This document shows positions 8,676 through 19,070 of a stretch of 64,000 nucleotides of DNA, in pieces. Below the pieces are notes generated by a model. It saw nothing but the letters and a program-made list of their open reading frames with translations, searched no databases and was not told where the DNA came from. The DNA is from Roseibium hamelinense. GTDB taxonomy: Bacteria; Pseudomonadota; Alphaproteobacteria; Rhizobiales; Stappiaceae. The stretch covers positions 434,001 to 498,000 of the forward strand of contig NZ_VLLF01000002.1 of NCBI RefSeq assembly GCF_007830545.1, read 5' to 3'. The translations under genes were made by a program, and so were the position numbers. Positions within the stretch are counted from its first letter, which is position 1. Each line of letters opens with the position of its first letter.

Positions 8676-9218
8676 TCAAGCCGCCGGGCCGTCCGATCTT
8701 GCTGATGCGAGCAGCCGTTCTGCATTTTTTACATCGTGGTGGGCGCGCAATAATCCCTCAAGCACAACAGCAAGGCGTTTGAGCTGCTGGACCTGATGCG
8801 GCGTTGGCATGCGGGCAACCCTGTCGATCACGCAAAGACTGCCAAGCGCCTCGCCTTGTTTCAGTGCAATCGGACATCCGATATAAAACCGGATATTCGG
8901 ATCTCCGGTGACCAGCGCGTTGTCCTTGAAACGCGGATCTTTCGTCGCATCGGGAACAATTGTGATCCGGTCGTCCATGATCGTGTAGGCACAAAACGCA
9001 AGATCCCGGGATGTGCTGTCGACGCTCAAGCCGCATTTGGCCTTGAACCACTGCTGGTCTTCACCGACCAGCGACACCAGTGCGATTGGTGCCTTGAAGA
9101 TCTCGCGCGCGGCTTCGACCAGGGCATCAAAAGCGGGCTCCGCCTCCGTTCCAAGGATTTCAAGGTCGTGCAGGGCCTTTAAGCGCTCTGCCTCATTTGC
9201 CGGGACAGGTAGTGACAT
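8676..9218 (-). CDS. GAF-domain sensory protein
   Basis: This 180-residue protein is a single GAF domain (about residues 20-165): the N-terminal NEAERLKALHDLEILGTEAE, the segment IALVSLVGEDQQWFKA, the core FCAYTIMDD and VPDATKDPRF, and IRFYIGCPI...GSLCVIDR. This sequence is typical of the GAF domains that precede output domains in bacterial histidine kinases and diguanylate cyclases, but here no output domain follows. Its ATG directly abuts the gltS stop (TAGATG), so the two genes are almost certainly co-transcribed and translationally coupled. The ligand is unknown. It could sense glutamate-related or redox signals, which is inference from position only. Confidence 0.8.
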   Translation of the reverse strand: MSLPVPANEAERLKALHDLEILGTEAEPAFDALVEAAREIFKAPIALVSLVGEDQQWFKAKCGLSVDSTSRDLAFCAYTIMDDRITIVPDATKDPRFKDNALVTGDPNIRFYIGCPIALKQGEALGSLCVIDRVARMPTPHQVQQLKRLAVVLEGLLRAHHDVKNAERLLASARSDGPAA

Positions 9219-10427
9219 CTAAAGGCTTATAAACCATTGGATCAGGACCGCGTTAGCAAGATCGACAAAAAAGGCGGAGATAAGCGGCAAAATGATGAAA
9301 GCCAGCGGCGAGGGACCGTATTTTTGCGTGACTGCGGTCATGTTGGCAATCGCTGTCGGTGTTGCGCCGAGCGAAAAACCGGCAAACCCTGCGGAAAGAA
9401 CCGCCGCAAAGTAGTTGCTGCCCATGACCTTGAACAGCACGAACACGATAAACAGCGTCGCAAAGAGAGTTTGGAGCAGCAACGCCGTTACCAAGACGCC
9501 CGCGCTGGACCCCAGGGTCCACAGCTGCATGCTCATGAGCGACATGGCCAGGAAAACGGACAGGCTGATCTCCTGAATAAGGGCCAGAGAAGCAGTGTGG
9601 GCGGGCCAGGCAAGGCGGGTGAAAATCCGCGGGACGCTGTTTGAAATCAGTATTCCAGCAAGCAGGCACGGTACAAACAGCGGGAGCATGACCCCGGCCG
9701 CCTGTAGAGCCTCGTGCCCGGAGTACCCGACAGCAATGGCGACATGAAGCCACAAAAGGCTGCGCAAAACGCCATCATTCGTTATGGGGTCGTCTGCCGT
9801 GGCCTCATCGGTTTCGGCGCCGGCTGCGGACTGGGCGTCGGCAGTGTCCGCGGTCAGTTGGTTCTTGGTGATCAAATACCGCGCGATCGGGCCGCCCAGT
9901 AAACTTGCAGCGATCAGACCGAGTGTTGCCGTTGCGATGCCGAGTTCGGCAGCTCCTGCGACGCCATACTGGTCTTGAACAACCGGCCCCCAGGCTATCG
10001 CGGTGCCGTGGCCGCCAATGAGGGACGCAGTGCCCAGCATGACCCCGGCTTGTGCCGGCAGCCCCCATAGGACGGCGGCCAAGGTGCCGACACCGTTTTG
10101 GAACAGCATGGCGACCACGGTCAGCGCCAGCATGATGCCCAGCAATGGCCCACCCTTGATGAGATCCGATAGCCGCGCATTCAGACCAACGGTCGTAAAG
10201 AAATAGACAAGCAGTGCATCGCGGGCTGCCAGGTTAAAGGAAACTTCGCGGCCACTGAGCACCACAATAACGAGCACGCATAAGGCTACAAGCAGCCCGC
10301 CGCTGACGGGCTCCGGAATGGAAAAATCGCGCAACAGACTGACCCGCCCGGTCAAATGTTTCCCAATGAAGTAGACGACGATGCCAAGGGTCAGGGCTGC
10401 AAAAGCATCGACTTCAATTGCGTGCAT
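9219..10427 (-). CDS. gltS: Sodium/glutamate symporter
   Basis: GltS imports glutamate with Na+ across the inner membrane. The 402-residue product has about ten to twelve hydrophobic segments in two inverted halves and the family motifs GGLLVAL, LVYFFTTVGLNARL, GGHGTAIAWGP and, in the second half, LGATPTAIANM. A cytoplasmic loop near residues 210-235 is rich in Asp, Glu and Ala. ATG 10427 gives the family's usual N-terminus HAIEVDAFAALTLGIVVYF. An ATG at 10457 adds ten residues and cannot be excluded because neither has a clear Shine-Dalgarno. The frame stays open to 10931 across the antisense strand of the cobalamin riboswitch, but that extension is not coding. The GAF gene follows with no gap. 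Confidence 0.93.
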   Translation of the reverse strand: MHAIEVDAFAALTLGIVVYFIGKHLTGRVSLLRDFSIPEPVSGGLLVALCVLVIVVLSGREVSFNLAARDALLVYFFTTVGLNARLSDLIKGGPLLGIMLALTVVAMLFQNGVGTLAAVLWGLPAQAGVMLGTASLIGGHGTAIAWGPVVQDQYGVAGAAELGIATATLGLIAASLLGGPIARYLITKNQLTADTADAQSAAGAETDEATADDPITNDGVLRSLLWLHVAIAVGYSGHEALQAAGVMLPLFVPCLLAGILISNSVPRIFTRLAWPAHTASLALIQEISLSVFLAMSLMSMQLWTLGSSAGVLVTALLLQTLFATLFIVFVLFKVMGSNYFAAVLSAGFAGFSLGATPTAIANMTAVTQKYGPSPLAFIILPLISAFFVDLANAVLIQWFISL

Positions 10428-10640
10428 TGGGCTGGATCCGTTTTGGTGGGCTGCCATAAAAAAATGACCGTAGATTTGGAAGGCTACCGCTGGCGGCTTC
10501 CCCTGTCCATGGTCTGTCCTAAAGTGGTCAGCTGCCCGCTTTGGTTGACGTAGGGCTTTGATCAATAACGTATATTCTGTACTGAATAGGTGACAATACG
10601 TCTTGTGGAGCGGGCTTAAACCCTGCAAGACTGCCCGAAT

Positions 10641-10832
10641 GCATAGGTTTCGCCGGAGCGAATGGGCCGGCGGATGAAATGGGAACACGGTGCGGCGTAC
10701 CCAACAGGGACCAAATCCGTGGCTGCCCCCGCAACTGTGAGCGGCGAGCGATACCCCACAAAGCCACTGGCCGGTTGGCCGGGAAGGCGGGGAGAAGCAG
10801 AGACACGCAAGCCAGGAGACCTGCCGTATGCA
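10641..10832 (+). promoter_or_regulatory. Cobalamin (B12) riboswitch
   Basis: The conserved blocks appear in order: GGGAACACGGTG at ~10680, CCGTGGCTGCCCCCGCAACTG ending near 10737 (B12-box-proximal core), CGG, AGCCACTGG, GGGAAGGCGGGGAG and the B12 box AAGCCAGGAGACCTGCC ending at 10825. This fits an AdoCbl-type riboswitch. It lies 65 bp upstream of the cobalt permease gene, so repression of cobalt uptake by cobalamin is expected. A GC-rich stretch between the B12 box and the gene could form the expression platform, but I cannot tell terminator from Shine-Dalgarno sequestration. Confidence 0.93.
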
Positions 10833-10896
10833 TGGGCCCAGTTCGGGCATCCTTTTGAAAACATCTCGCGCACGGAGGGTGCGCTTGGGGGTAAAC

Positions 10897-11580
10897 ATGC
10901 ATATTGAACCGGGCATCGTTGACGGTGCCAAAATCGCTTTGAGCTACGCAACCGCAGCTGCGTCTTTCGGCCTTTTGGGAAAAATGGCGCTGGACACTGT
11001 CCGCACGGATGGGGGGGGCTCGGCACTTATTCTGCGCAGCTTGATCACAACCGCGCTTGTCTTTTGTTTCTTTGAAATCCTGCCGCACTATCCGGTTGGT
11101 GTCTCTGAGGTTCATTTCATTCTCGGGTCGACGCTTTATCTGGTCTTTGGCGCTGGGCCCGCGGCAATCGGGTTGGCGTTGGGGCTCCTGTTGCAAGGGG
11201 CTCTGATCGCGCCTTTCGATCTGCCACAATACGGCATGAACGTTACAACGTTGATTGTGCCCTTGTTTGCCGTCAGCGTGCTGGCCAAGAAAATGATACC
11301 GGCAAATACGGCCTATGTTGACGTAAGCTACAAACAGGCGTTGGCGCTTTCGACGGTTTATCAGGGCGGCATTGTTGCCTGGGTCGCGTTTTGGGCTTTT
11401 TACGGCCAGGGCTTTGGCGCAGAAAACCTGTCGTCCGTCGGATCCTTTGGCATCGCTTACATGCTCGTTGTCTTGGGAGAACCCTTGCTGGACCTCGCTG
11501 TTCTGGCCGGAGCAAAGGCATTGGCCCCGTTTGCCAAGAATCCGATTTTCTACGATCGGCTGCACCACCGGGCCGCATGA
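10897..11580 (+). CDS. CbiM-type cobalt ECF transporter substrate-binding permease
   Basis: CbiM/NikM proteins are the metal-binding membrane component of energy-coupling-factor Co2+/Ni2+ importers. The 227-residue product starts MHIEPGIVDGAK: the second-position His with the free N-terminus forms the metal site in this family, which fixes ATG 10897 as the start (GGGGG precedes it). About six membrane segments follow, with VHFILGSTLYLVFG and QYGMNVTTLIV typical of the family. A cobalamin riboswitch lies directly upstream, which argues for cobalt rather than nickel. No cbiN, cbiQ or cbiO gene is adjacent, so the energising partners must be elsewhere or the protein acts alone. Confidence 0.9.
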   Translation: MHIEPGIVDGAKIALSYATAAASFGLLGKMALDTVRTDGGGSALILRSLITTALVFCFFEILPHYPVGVSEVHFILGSTLYLVFGAGPAAIGLALGLLLQGALIAPFDLPQYGMNVTTLIVPLFAVSVLAKKMIPANTAYVDVSYKQALALSTVYQGGIVAWVAFWAFYGQGFGAENLSSVGSFGIAYMLVVLGEPLLDLAVLAGAKALAPFAKNPIFYDRLHHRAA

Positions 11581-11612
11581 CGGTAGGTGCATGACACAGT
11601 GTTTGAAGGAGA

Positions 11613-11646
11613 CCTCCGGGTCCCCTTTTGTTAGGGCCCAAGGAGG
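11613..11646. other. Imperfect inverted repeat upstream of sigma-54 promoter
   Basis: CCTCC-GGGTCC pairs with GGGCCC-AA-GGAGG (one G-U, two-base bulge, 10-nt loop). It lies 50-80 bp upstream of the sigma-54-type promoter at 11694, a position where an enhancer-binding activator could bind. It could equally be a weak terminator of the permease gene, although no U-tract follows. Confidence 0.35.
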
Positions 11647-11693
11647 CCGAAACAAGCGTCTTTCAGTCCTGATACAATCCTGTTTGCCCAGTT

Positions 11694-11709
11694 TGGCACG
11701 TAATTTGCC
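11694..11709 (+). promoter_or_regulatory. Sigma-54 (RpoN) type promoter
   Basis: TTGGCACGTAATTTGCC contains GG and GC separated by exactly 10 bases and matches TGGCAC-N5-TTGC almost perfectly. It lies 75 bp before the EF-hand gene ATG, giving an expected leader of about 65 nt. The same bases form a 9-bp inverted repeat, AGTTTGGCA-N7-TGCCAAACT (11690-11714). Confidence 0.65.
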
Positions 11710-11783
11710 AAACTTAGCTCGACAAGTAGGACCGGAGCCCGTGACGCACTTCAGGCCGGTCGTTGAGTAAAGGAGCATCCAAG

Positions 11784-12218
11784 ATGTCGCTGAACAATGC
11801 GTTGATGGCCAATTTTGACCCGTCATTCATGCAGACACAGCTGAAAAACCGCTTAGCGGACCTTTATGGAACCGCAAATGGTGGGCGCGATGGAGGGTTT
11901 TCGCTCAGCGCGTTCACGCTCGCGGCAGAGACTGGAATCTCCGCAGCGGCAAGTTCTGCCGGTGGTTCCGCTGCTTCGGAAGTAATTGCCCAGTTCGATG
12001 CGGATGGCGATGGAAAAATAAGCAAGCCCGAGGTCGAGGCGAGGCTGATGTCTAAGGTGAACACCGGCTTTGCATCTCACTTCAGGTCCGAGCTGTTGGC
12101 GGTCCAAGAGGGAGGCAGCCTGTTTGGACTGCCTTCTGCGAGGGACGGCTTTGCATCAACAAATCCGCTGCAGCCGCTTTTTGATGCCCTTGGACCAAAC
12201 GACAGGGACAGGCGGTAG
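11784..12218 (+). CDS. EF-hand calcium-binding protein
   Basis: The 144-residue protein contains one canonical 12-residue EF-hand loop, DADGDGKISKPE (about residues 73-84), with Asp/Asp/Asp and the terminal Glu in the calcium-coordinating positions, flanked by helices. The N-terminal segment MSLNNALMANFDPSFMQTQL is not a typical signal peptide, and an Ala/Ser-rich stretch precedes the EF-hand. A second EF-hand is not visible. AAAGGAG lies 8 bases before ATG 11784. The gene is alone, follows a sigma-54-type promoter, and ends before a hairpin shared with convergent bla. Whether it is a calcium sensor or a buffer is not known. Confidence 0.75.
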   Translation: MSLNNALMANFDPSFMQTQLKNRLADLYGTANGGRDGGFSLSAFTLAAETGISAAASSAGGSAASEVIAQFDADGDGKISKPEVEARLMSKVNTGFASHFRSELLAVQEGGSLFGLPSARDGFASTNPLQPLFDALGPNDRDRR

Positions 12219-12247
12219 ATGCTCCGATATTCGGTGCAATTCCATGC

Positions 12248-12274
12248 TGAAGCCGCCGGTTTTCGGCGGCTTCA
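12248..12274 (+). terminator. Hairpin terminator between EF-hand and bla genes
   Basis: TGAAGCCGCCG and CGGCGGCTTCA pair perfectly over 11 bp with a 5-nt loop (GTTTT). Only short T-runs follow on either strand, so termination may be bidirectional but moderate. The two flanking genes converge on it. Confidence 0.55.
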
Positions 12275-12308
12275 GGCTTTGAGGCAAACCGTCAGGATCG
12301 ATGCCGCG

Positions 12309-13208
12309 CTAGAGACTGTCGAAAATGCTCTTGCCCAGTTCTGCGATGATTGCGTCGCGTTCGGCGATCCCGGCCGGCTTTTCGAGATGTAAATAGACGG
12401 CTACAAAGACCGGCGCCTGATCGGGTGGATAAATCACAGCAATCACAGATCGTTTGCGGTCGCGGGAAGCGCCCGACCGGTCGCCGATCGTCCAGCCTTC
12501 GGGCAGGTGAGGGCGGAGCATATGTTTTGCGGTTGTGTTGGCCGACAGCCATGCGATCAACTGCGCTTTTGATGGTGCGGCCAGCAGCTCCCCGGTTATC
12601 AGCTCCTTCAAGCTGTTGGCCGCGGCTTCTGGGGTGGTTGTGTCCTGATCCGTTCCGGCGGGCACGACATTGAGGTCCGGTTCCATCCGGTCGAGACGTG
12701 TACTCCTGTCTCCAATATCCCGCATGAAGGCTGTGAACGCCGCCGGGCCACCAAGCGCCTGCAAAACAATGTTTGCAGCAGTGTTGTCGCTATAGACCAT
12801 TGTCGCCTCACAGGATTCGCGAAGTGTGATGGTGTCGGTGCCGACGCGGTTTTTTGTAACCGGTGACCATGAAACCAGGTCATCTTCGCGGATCGACCGG
12901 CTTTCGCTCAAATTGGGCCCGCCCGCCTCGGCCTGCGACAGCAAGGCACCGCATGCGAATGCCTTGAAGGTGCTGTTCAGCGCAAATCGTTCGGTCCCCC
13001 GGAAAGAAAACTCTGTGCCGGTTTGTGTGTCGATCAGTGCCAGCCCAATCCGAGCATCTTCACGTTGTTCGAGCTCGTTGAGTTTGTTCTCAAGGGCAGC
13101 CTCATCGAGAGCATATGCCGCAGGTGCGATGGGAAAGGCAATGACAGCGGCGGCCGCGGCTTGAAAGACAACAGAACGCAGCTTTTGGACTTTAAGAGCG
13201 AAATTCAA
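12309..13208 (-). CDS. bla: Class A beta-lactamase, RSG (carbenicillinase-like) type
   Basis: The enzyme hydrolyses beta-lactams in the periplasm by acyl-serine chemistry. Visible are a signal peptide (core VVFQAAAAAVIAFPIAPAAYA), the SxxK motif STFK, the YSDN loop (SDN), the omega-loop Glu in RMEPDLN, and DRSG in place of the usual KTG/KSG. Arg at that position is characteristic of the PSE/CARB carbenicillinases. The frame can start at TTG 13220, but TTG 13208 is preferred because GGAG lies 6 bases before it and no in-frame ATG exists. The divergent LysR-type regulator shows an ampR-ampC-like arrangement, so induction by beta-lactams is plausible. Confidence 0.93.
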   Translation of the reverse strand: MNFALKVQKLRSVVFQAAAAAVIAFPIAPAAYALDEAALENKLNELEQREDARIGLALIDTQTGTEFSFRGTERFALNSTFKAFACGALLSQAEAGGPNLSESRSIREDDLVSWSPVTKNRVGTDTITLRESCEATMVYSDNTAANIVLQALGGPAAFTAFMRDIGDRSTRLDRMEPDLNVVPAGTDQDTTTPEAAANSLKELITGELLAAPSKAQLIAWLSANTTAKHMLRPHLPEGWTIGDRSGASRDRKRSVIAVIYPPDQAPVFVAVYLHLEKPAGIAERDAIIAELGKSIFDSL

Positions 13209-13361
13209 TTCATTCTCCAAATGTGAGTGAAAGCAAGCGTTTGGCTGTTGGCTACCCAGACACCCGCTTGCGGGCAGGGCACATATTGCCGCGAATTACG
13301 CATCAGACAATTATTCATTTATGCTATTAGACATGAGAAAAACTTGGTCATGAGGAAGCGG

Positions 13362-14252
13362 ATGGATATTCCACAATTGCCGCTGAATGCGCTGCGTGCC
13401 TTTGAAGCCGCCGCCCGTTTGGAGAGCTTCACCCGTGCAGGGTTTGAATTGCATGTCTCCCAGACTGCAGTGAGCCACCACGTCAAAGCGCTGGAAGACA
13501 TGTTGGGCGTTGAATTGTTCAAACGCATGCCGAGAGGGGTGACACTGACCGACGAAGGTGAAGCGCTGCTTCCAGTATTAAACGATGCGTTCCGGCGCAT
13601 GAGCACCGTGCTTACTCAGTTCCGTGGTGGAGACTTTCGCCAGGTGCTGACCGTCGGCATGGTCAGTAGTTTTGCGCTTGGATGGTTTATGCCGCGGCTT
13701 GAAGCCTTCAAAAAGGCGCATCCGGAAATTGATCTCCGGATCAAGACGAACAACAATCGGGCCGATTTTTTGGGAGACGGACTTGATTGTTTCATTCGGT
13801 TTGGTGATGGCGCCTGGCACGGCACCGCGGCCGAAAGAGTCCTGACCCCGCGATTCGCTCCGGTCTGCTCAAAATGCCTGGCAACTGATATCCACTCACC
13901 CGAACATTTGGCCAGTTTGCCCTTGCTGCGATCCTATCGGCGGGACGAATGGTCCGCTTGGTTTCACGCAGCCGGTTTGGATGCGCCGCGCCCGAGCGGT
14001 GTGATGTTTGACTCGTCCCATGCTCTTGTGGAAGCAGCATCCCTAGGGGCGGGGGTCGCGCTGGTTCCTCTCGACATGTTTGAAAGGCAACTTGCGGCAC
14101 AGTATGTCGTTCAGCCGCTGGCGTTGAGTGTTGATCTGGGTAGCTACTGGATCACATGGCTTCATTCCCGCCGTGAAACAGCAGCCATGCAGGTTTTCCG
14201 GCAGTGGTTGCTCGCCGGGGCCGATACCAAGCGACCCGCCTTTAATCCCTAG
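13362..14252 (+). CDS. LysR-family regulator, AmpR/GcvA-like
   Basis: The 296-residue protein begins MDIPQLPLNALRAFEAAARL, the signature of the AmpR/GcvA branch, followed by the winged helix-turn-helix (SFTRAGFELHVSQTAVSHHV) and an effector-binding domain of about 200 residues. ATG 13362 follows GAGGAAGCGG and gives the family N-terminus; ATG 13350 and upstream starts are less likely. It is divergent from the class A beta-lactamase, with about 150 bp containing both promoters, and probably activates it as NmcR/AmpR-type regulators do. Its stop codon TAG shares bases CTAG with the stop of the convergent carboxypeptidase gene. Confidence 0.88.
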   Translation: MDIPQLPLNALRAFEAAARLESFTRAGFELHVSQTAVSHHVKALEDMLGVELFKRMPRGVTLTDEGEALLPVLNDAFRRMSTVLTQFRGGDFRQVLTVGMVSSFALGWFMPRLEAFKKAHPEIDLRIKTNNNRADFLGDGLDCFIRFGDGAWHGTAAERVLTPRFAPVCSKCLATDIHSPEHLASLPLLRSYRRDEWSAWFHAAGLDAPRPSGVMFDSSHALVEAASLGAGVALVPLDMFERQLAAQYVVQPLALSVDLGSYWITWLHSRRETAAMQVFRQWLLAGADTKRPAFNP

Positions 14253-15385
14253 AGGGCGGGCTTCGGGGCCGGCCGGACCGAGCTCCAACCGGCGTCCGTA
14301 GGAGCAGGGGGAGGCGCACGCCGGGCGAACGCAGGTTTGGGCGCGGGGCGCGGCGGAACCGGACTTAAATCCGTCTGCCAGGTGGTGATCACGCGGCCCA
14401 CGTGCGGGGTAGGGTCTTTCAAATAAGACGTGTGCCTGGGCAGCCCCATGGGATAGAGGGCCTGCTGTTTGGCTTCGTAGGGAGCGGTTTGGTCGCTGCA
14501 CAGCCGCATGCGCATGTCCTGCGGTCTGATCTCCGGTTCGTTTGCAAGGTCGTTCAGCGTTGTCCCTGTCGGCATCAAGCTGCCTTCGAATGCTTCTGTC
14601 ATCAGTTTCGCGCCGCGTTCACTGCGCTCGCGCCCCGTGGTCGCGCCAAGAACAACCGTCAAGAACCGTTTTCCGCCGCGCTCTGTGAGTGCCACGATAT
14701 TCCGGCCAGATGCGCAAACAAATCCGGTTTTCATACCGACCGTTCCAGGAAACTGGGTCAAAAGCGTGTTGAATGACTGGATTTCCTTGCCGTCGATCGA
14801 AACTTCGGACGTTTGGAAAATTGGCCGGAATTGCTGGTAGTTTTCATAAAGGGTGAGCCCGAGGATCGCCAGATCGCGCGCTGAGACCGTTTGTGCCCTA
14901 GCATGCAAACCGTTTGGATTGACAAACCGGCTGGCCGACATGTCGAGGCGGGCGGCCTCCTCATTCATACGCGCAACAAATGCTTTCTCGCTTCCGGAAA
15001 CGGCTTCCGCGAGCGCGACGGCAACGTCATTTGCCGATCCAACGAGAACTGCATAAAGCGCATCTTCCAGACGCATGGTCCGGCCCAGCCCGAGCCCTGA
15101 ATTTGCCACAGACAGGCCCACTGCGTTTTTCGACATGACCACCGGAGTGTCGAGCGTGACATCCCCCCTTTCAATCGCCTTGAAGGTCACCAGAGCCGTC
15201 ATGAGTTTTGTCGTCGAGGCCGGAAACCAGGGATGACCAGCGTCGTCGGCGTGGAGAACCGCACGCGTCTCCATATCAATCACAAGCGACGGCGTGGCCG
15301 AAACGGGCGTCACAAGAGAGATCAGAACCGCGGCGGTTACTGCAACAAGAGAGCGCGAACTGGGCATATCGATGCGTCCAAACAT
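14249..15385 (-). CDS. D-alanyl-D-alanine carboxypeptidase (PBP5/6-type)
   Basis: Low-molecular-weight penicillin-binding proteins of this family trim the terminal D-Ala from peptidoglycan stem peptides in the periplasm. The 378-residue protein has a signal peptide (SLVAVTAAVLISLVTPVSA), the catalytic SxxK as STTK near residue 57, SxN as GSAND and KTG as GMKTGF. About 60 C-terminal residues are proline- and alanine-rich with the repeated unit RPAPKPA, replacing the amphipathic membrane anchor of PBP5, so attachment may differ. ATG 15385 is used; ATG 15367 would also leave a complete signal peptide. The gene overlaps the convergent regulator by its stop codon, next to a beta-lactamase, a cell-wall-themed group. 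Confidence 0.92.
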   Translation of the reverse strand: MFGRIDMPSSRSLVAVTAAVLISLVTPVSATPSLVIDMETRAVLHADDAGHPWFPASTTKLMTALVTFKAIERGDVTLDTPVVMSKNAVGLSVANSGLGLGRTMRLEDALYAVLVGSANDVAVALAEAVSGSEKAFVARMNEEAARLDMSASRFVNPNGLHARAQTVSARDLAILGLTLYENYQQFRPIFQTSEVSIDGKEIQSFNTLLTQFPGTVGMKTGFVCASGRNIVALTERGGKRFLTVVLGATTGRERSERGAKLMTEAFEGSLMPTGTTLNDLANEPEIRPQDMRMRLCSDQTAPYEAKQQALYPMGLPRHTSYLKDPTPHVGRVITTWQTDLSPVPPRPAPKPAFARRAPPPAPTDAGWSSVRPAPKPAL

Positions 15386-15464
15386 AAGATGCCTGAGATT
15401 TAGCTGAACGAATGAAGGTTTGGCTACAGCAAGAATATGGCAGGATGCTGGAGGTTGGCTGATG

Positions 15465-16172
15465 CTAGGTCCGGGAAAGATAGCCCGGCAGGTCGGCCAC
15501 GCTGTCCAGAATGACGTCCGCGAGCGGGGTCAGATCATCCCGGGTCCCGGTGCCGGACAGAACACCGATGGCAAGACCGGCACCGGCCGCACGCGCCATT
15601 TCCAGATCGTGGGTGTTGTCGCCGACCATGGCTATTGAGGACATGGGCAGCCGCAGGGCATCCGCGAACGCATGGACCATGCCCGGTTCCGGCTTCGGCC
15701 CGTAACCGCTGTCATAACCGGCGACAAACCGCATGCAGCTGTTCAGTCTGGCATGTTTGAGAAACACCCGGATTGAGGCTTCACTGTCGCTGCTGGCAAC
15801 GCCGAGGCGATATCCGGCGCCGCCCAGCCGCGCCACGGCTGCGCTCAGACCGGCAAGAACAACAGCGTTTTTCATTCCGTCCGCAAAAATCTCGTCGAGC
15901 TTTGTTGTCAGGCTCTGCTCATCCTTAGCCGAACCGGTGGCAATGAAGGCCTTGGCAATTTCCTCGGCATTGCCCGCTGCGAACAGGCTGCCCGCTGCGG
16001 TCTTCCGTGTCGCCGGGTCCATACCGCCAGCCCGAAGCAAAACCTCGCTCAGCGCCGCGTTGCCATCAGCGGCCCAGCGTGCGGCCTGTTCCTGAGGTTT
16101 GGCCCAGGTGGCGTCGAAATCGAGCAAGGTCCCGTCCTTGTCGAACAGAATGGCTTTGATGGTGTGTGACAT
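15465..16172 (-). CDS. HAD-family phosphatase, phosphoglycolate phosphatase-like
   Basis: The 235-residue product starts with HAD motif I (ILFDKDGTLLDFD), with the nucleophile and acid Asp residues and a helical cap domain of subclass I. Motif II is in GVASSDS, motif III the Lys in GPKPEPGM and motif IV MVGDNTHDLEMA. This order is that of Gph-like phosphatases, which hydrolyse small phosphate esters such as 2-phosphoglycolate. The substrate is not certain. It lies downstream of the monomeric isocitrate dehydrogenase on the same strand but a terminator lies between them, so it likely has its own promoter in the 70-bp gap. Confidence 0.87.
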   Translation of the reverse strand: MSHTIKAILFDKDGTLLDFDATWAKPQEQAARWAADGNAALSEVLLRAGGMDPATRKTAAGSLFAAGNAEEIAKAFIATGSAKDEQSLTTKLDEIFADGMKNAVVLAGLSAAVARLGGAGYRLGVASSDSEASIRVFLKHARLNSCMRFVAGYDSGYGPKPEPGMVHAFADALRLPMSSIAMVGDNTHDLEMARAAGAGLAIGVLSGTGTRDDLTPLADVILDSVADLPGYLSRT

Positions 16173-16195
16173 CTCGATCTCTCAAGCCGGAAGAC

Positions 16196-16226
16196 AAAAA
16201 AGGCGGCCATTCGGACCGCCTTTTTC
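16196..16226 (-). terminator. Rho-independent terminator of monomeric isocitrate dehydrogenase
   Basis: AAAAAAGGCGG pairs with CCGCCTTTTT around a 9-nt loop, with U-tracts on both strands. It lies 16 bp after the dehydrogenase stop codon. Confidence 0.85.
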
Positions 16227-16241
16227 TAAAGTCTGTGTGGC

Positions 16242-18473
<2,232 letters not shown>

Positions 18474-18530
18474 TCATGGTCTGGCAGGTGCGGACAGGGC
18501 CACGGTGTGCCCCGATTGAAAATCCAAAAA

Positions 18531-18548
18531 GCGTATACAATTGTACGC
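18531..18548. promoter_or_regulatory. Inverted repeat upstream of monomeric isocitrate dehydrogenase
   Basis: GCGTA-N8-TACGC with centre TACAATTG lies 73-90 bp before the start codon. It contains the 10-mer GTATACAATT present upstream of icd at 4678-4687. Position and symmetry suggest a shared operator. Confidence 0.5.
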
Positions 18549-18650
18549 AATCAATTGCCAGCCCTCACAAAGGCGAAGCCGGCGGACGCCGGTGAGTTCT
18601 AGCAAAGGCGGGAGAAAACGCAATCGACTGAGCGAGAGCGTCTGCAGGGA

Positions 18651-19070
18651 TCACGCCCAGAACGCGGCTGCACCTTCCGGAAGGTTTCGCAGCACACGGT
18701 CGAGCTCGCGTTCGTAGATCGAAGACCGGCGCAGCGCGGCAGCAACGTCTTCAATGGCGGTTTGCGGTGCCAGGTTGTGATCCTTGCGCACCGACTTCAT
18801 TTCCCGAACAAGCGCTTCCCGGTCCGGGAACGGCAGGGGCACATCAGATGGCCTCCAATCCTCGACAAAGATCGCCCTCGTAACAGCAGGGAGGATATCC
18901 GCAAAACGCAGCGCGTCTGCCGTGGTCAAATGCGACCGGAAAGTGTGCAGCACGGCGCGCAGCGTATGATAGGCCTGATGGTGGCTTTGAAGCATGCAGG
19001 TGTCGCGCACGTCCTGAATGAACGTATCAAACTCGCGGGACGCGAGAAAATATGTCTGCGGCATTGGCAT
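18651..19070 (-). CDS. DUF2267 domain protein
   Basis: The 139-residue protein covers one DUF2267 domain, an all-helical family of unknown biochemical role often found in stress-related loci. Visible are the conserved YHTLRAVLHTFRSHLTTADA, LRFADILPAVTRAIFVEDWRP and the C-terminal AIEDVAAALRRSSIYERELDRV. ATG 19070 is chosen (MPMPQTYF). The frame runs on upstream for another 170 codons but that part is the antisense of the dioxygenase gene and has no protein-like character. Co-transcription with any neighbour is uncertain. Confidence 0.82.
   Translation of the reverse strand: MPMPQTYFLASREFDTFIQDVRDTCMLQSHHQAYHTLRAVLHTFRSHLTTADALRFADILPAVTRAIFVEDWRPSDVPLPFPDREALVREMKSVRKDHNLAPQTAIEDVAAALRRSSIYERELDRVLRNLPEGAAAFWA

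Noticed and set aside
10528-11826. 432-codon minus-strand frame
   Set aside because: It is antisense to the riboswitch, the CbiM gene and flanking regulatory DNA and has no domain.
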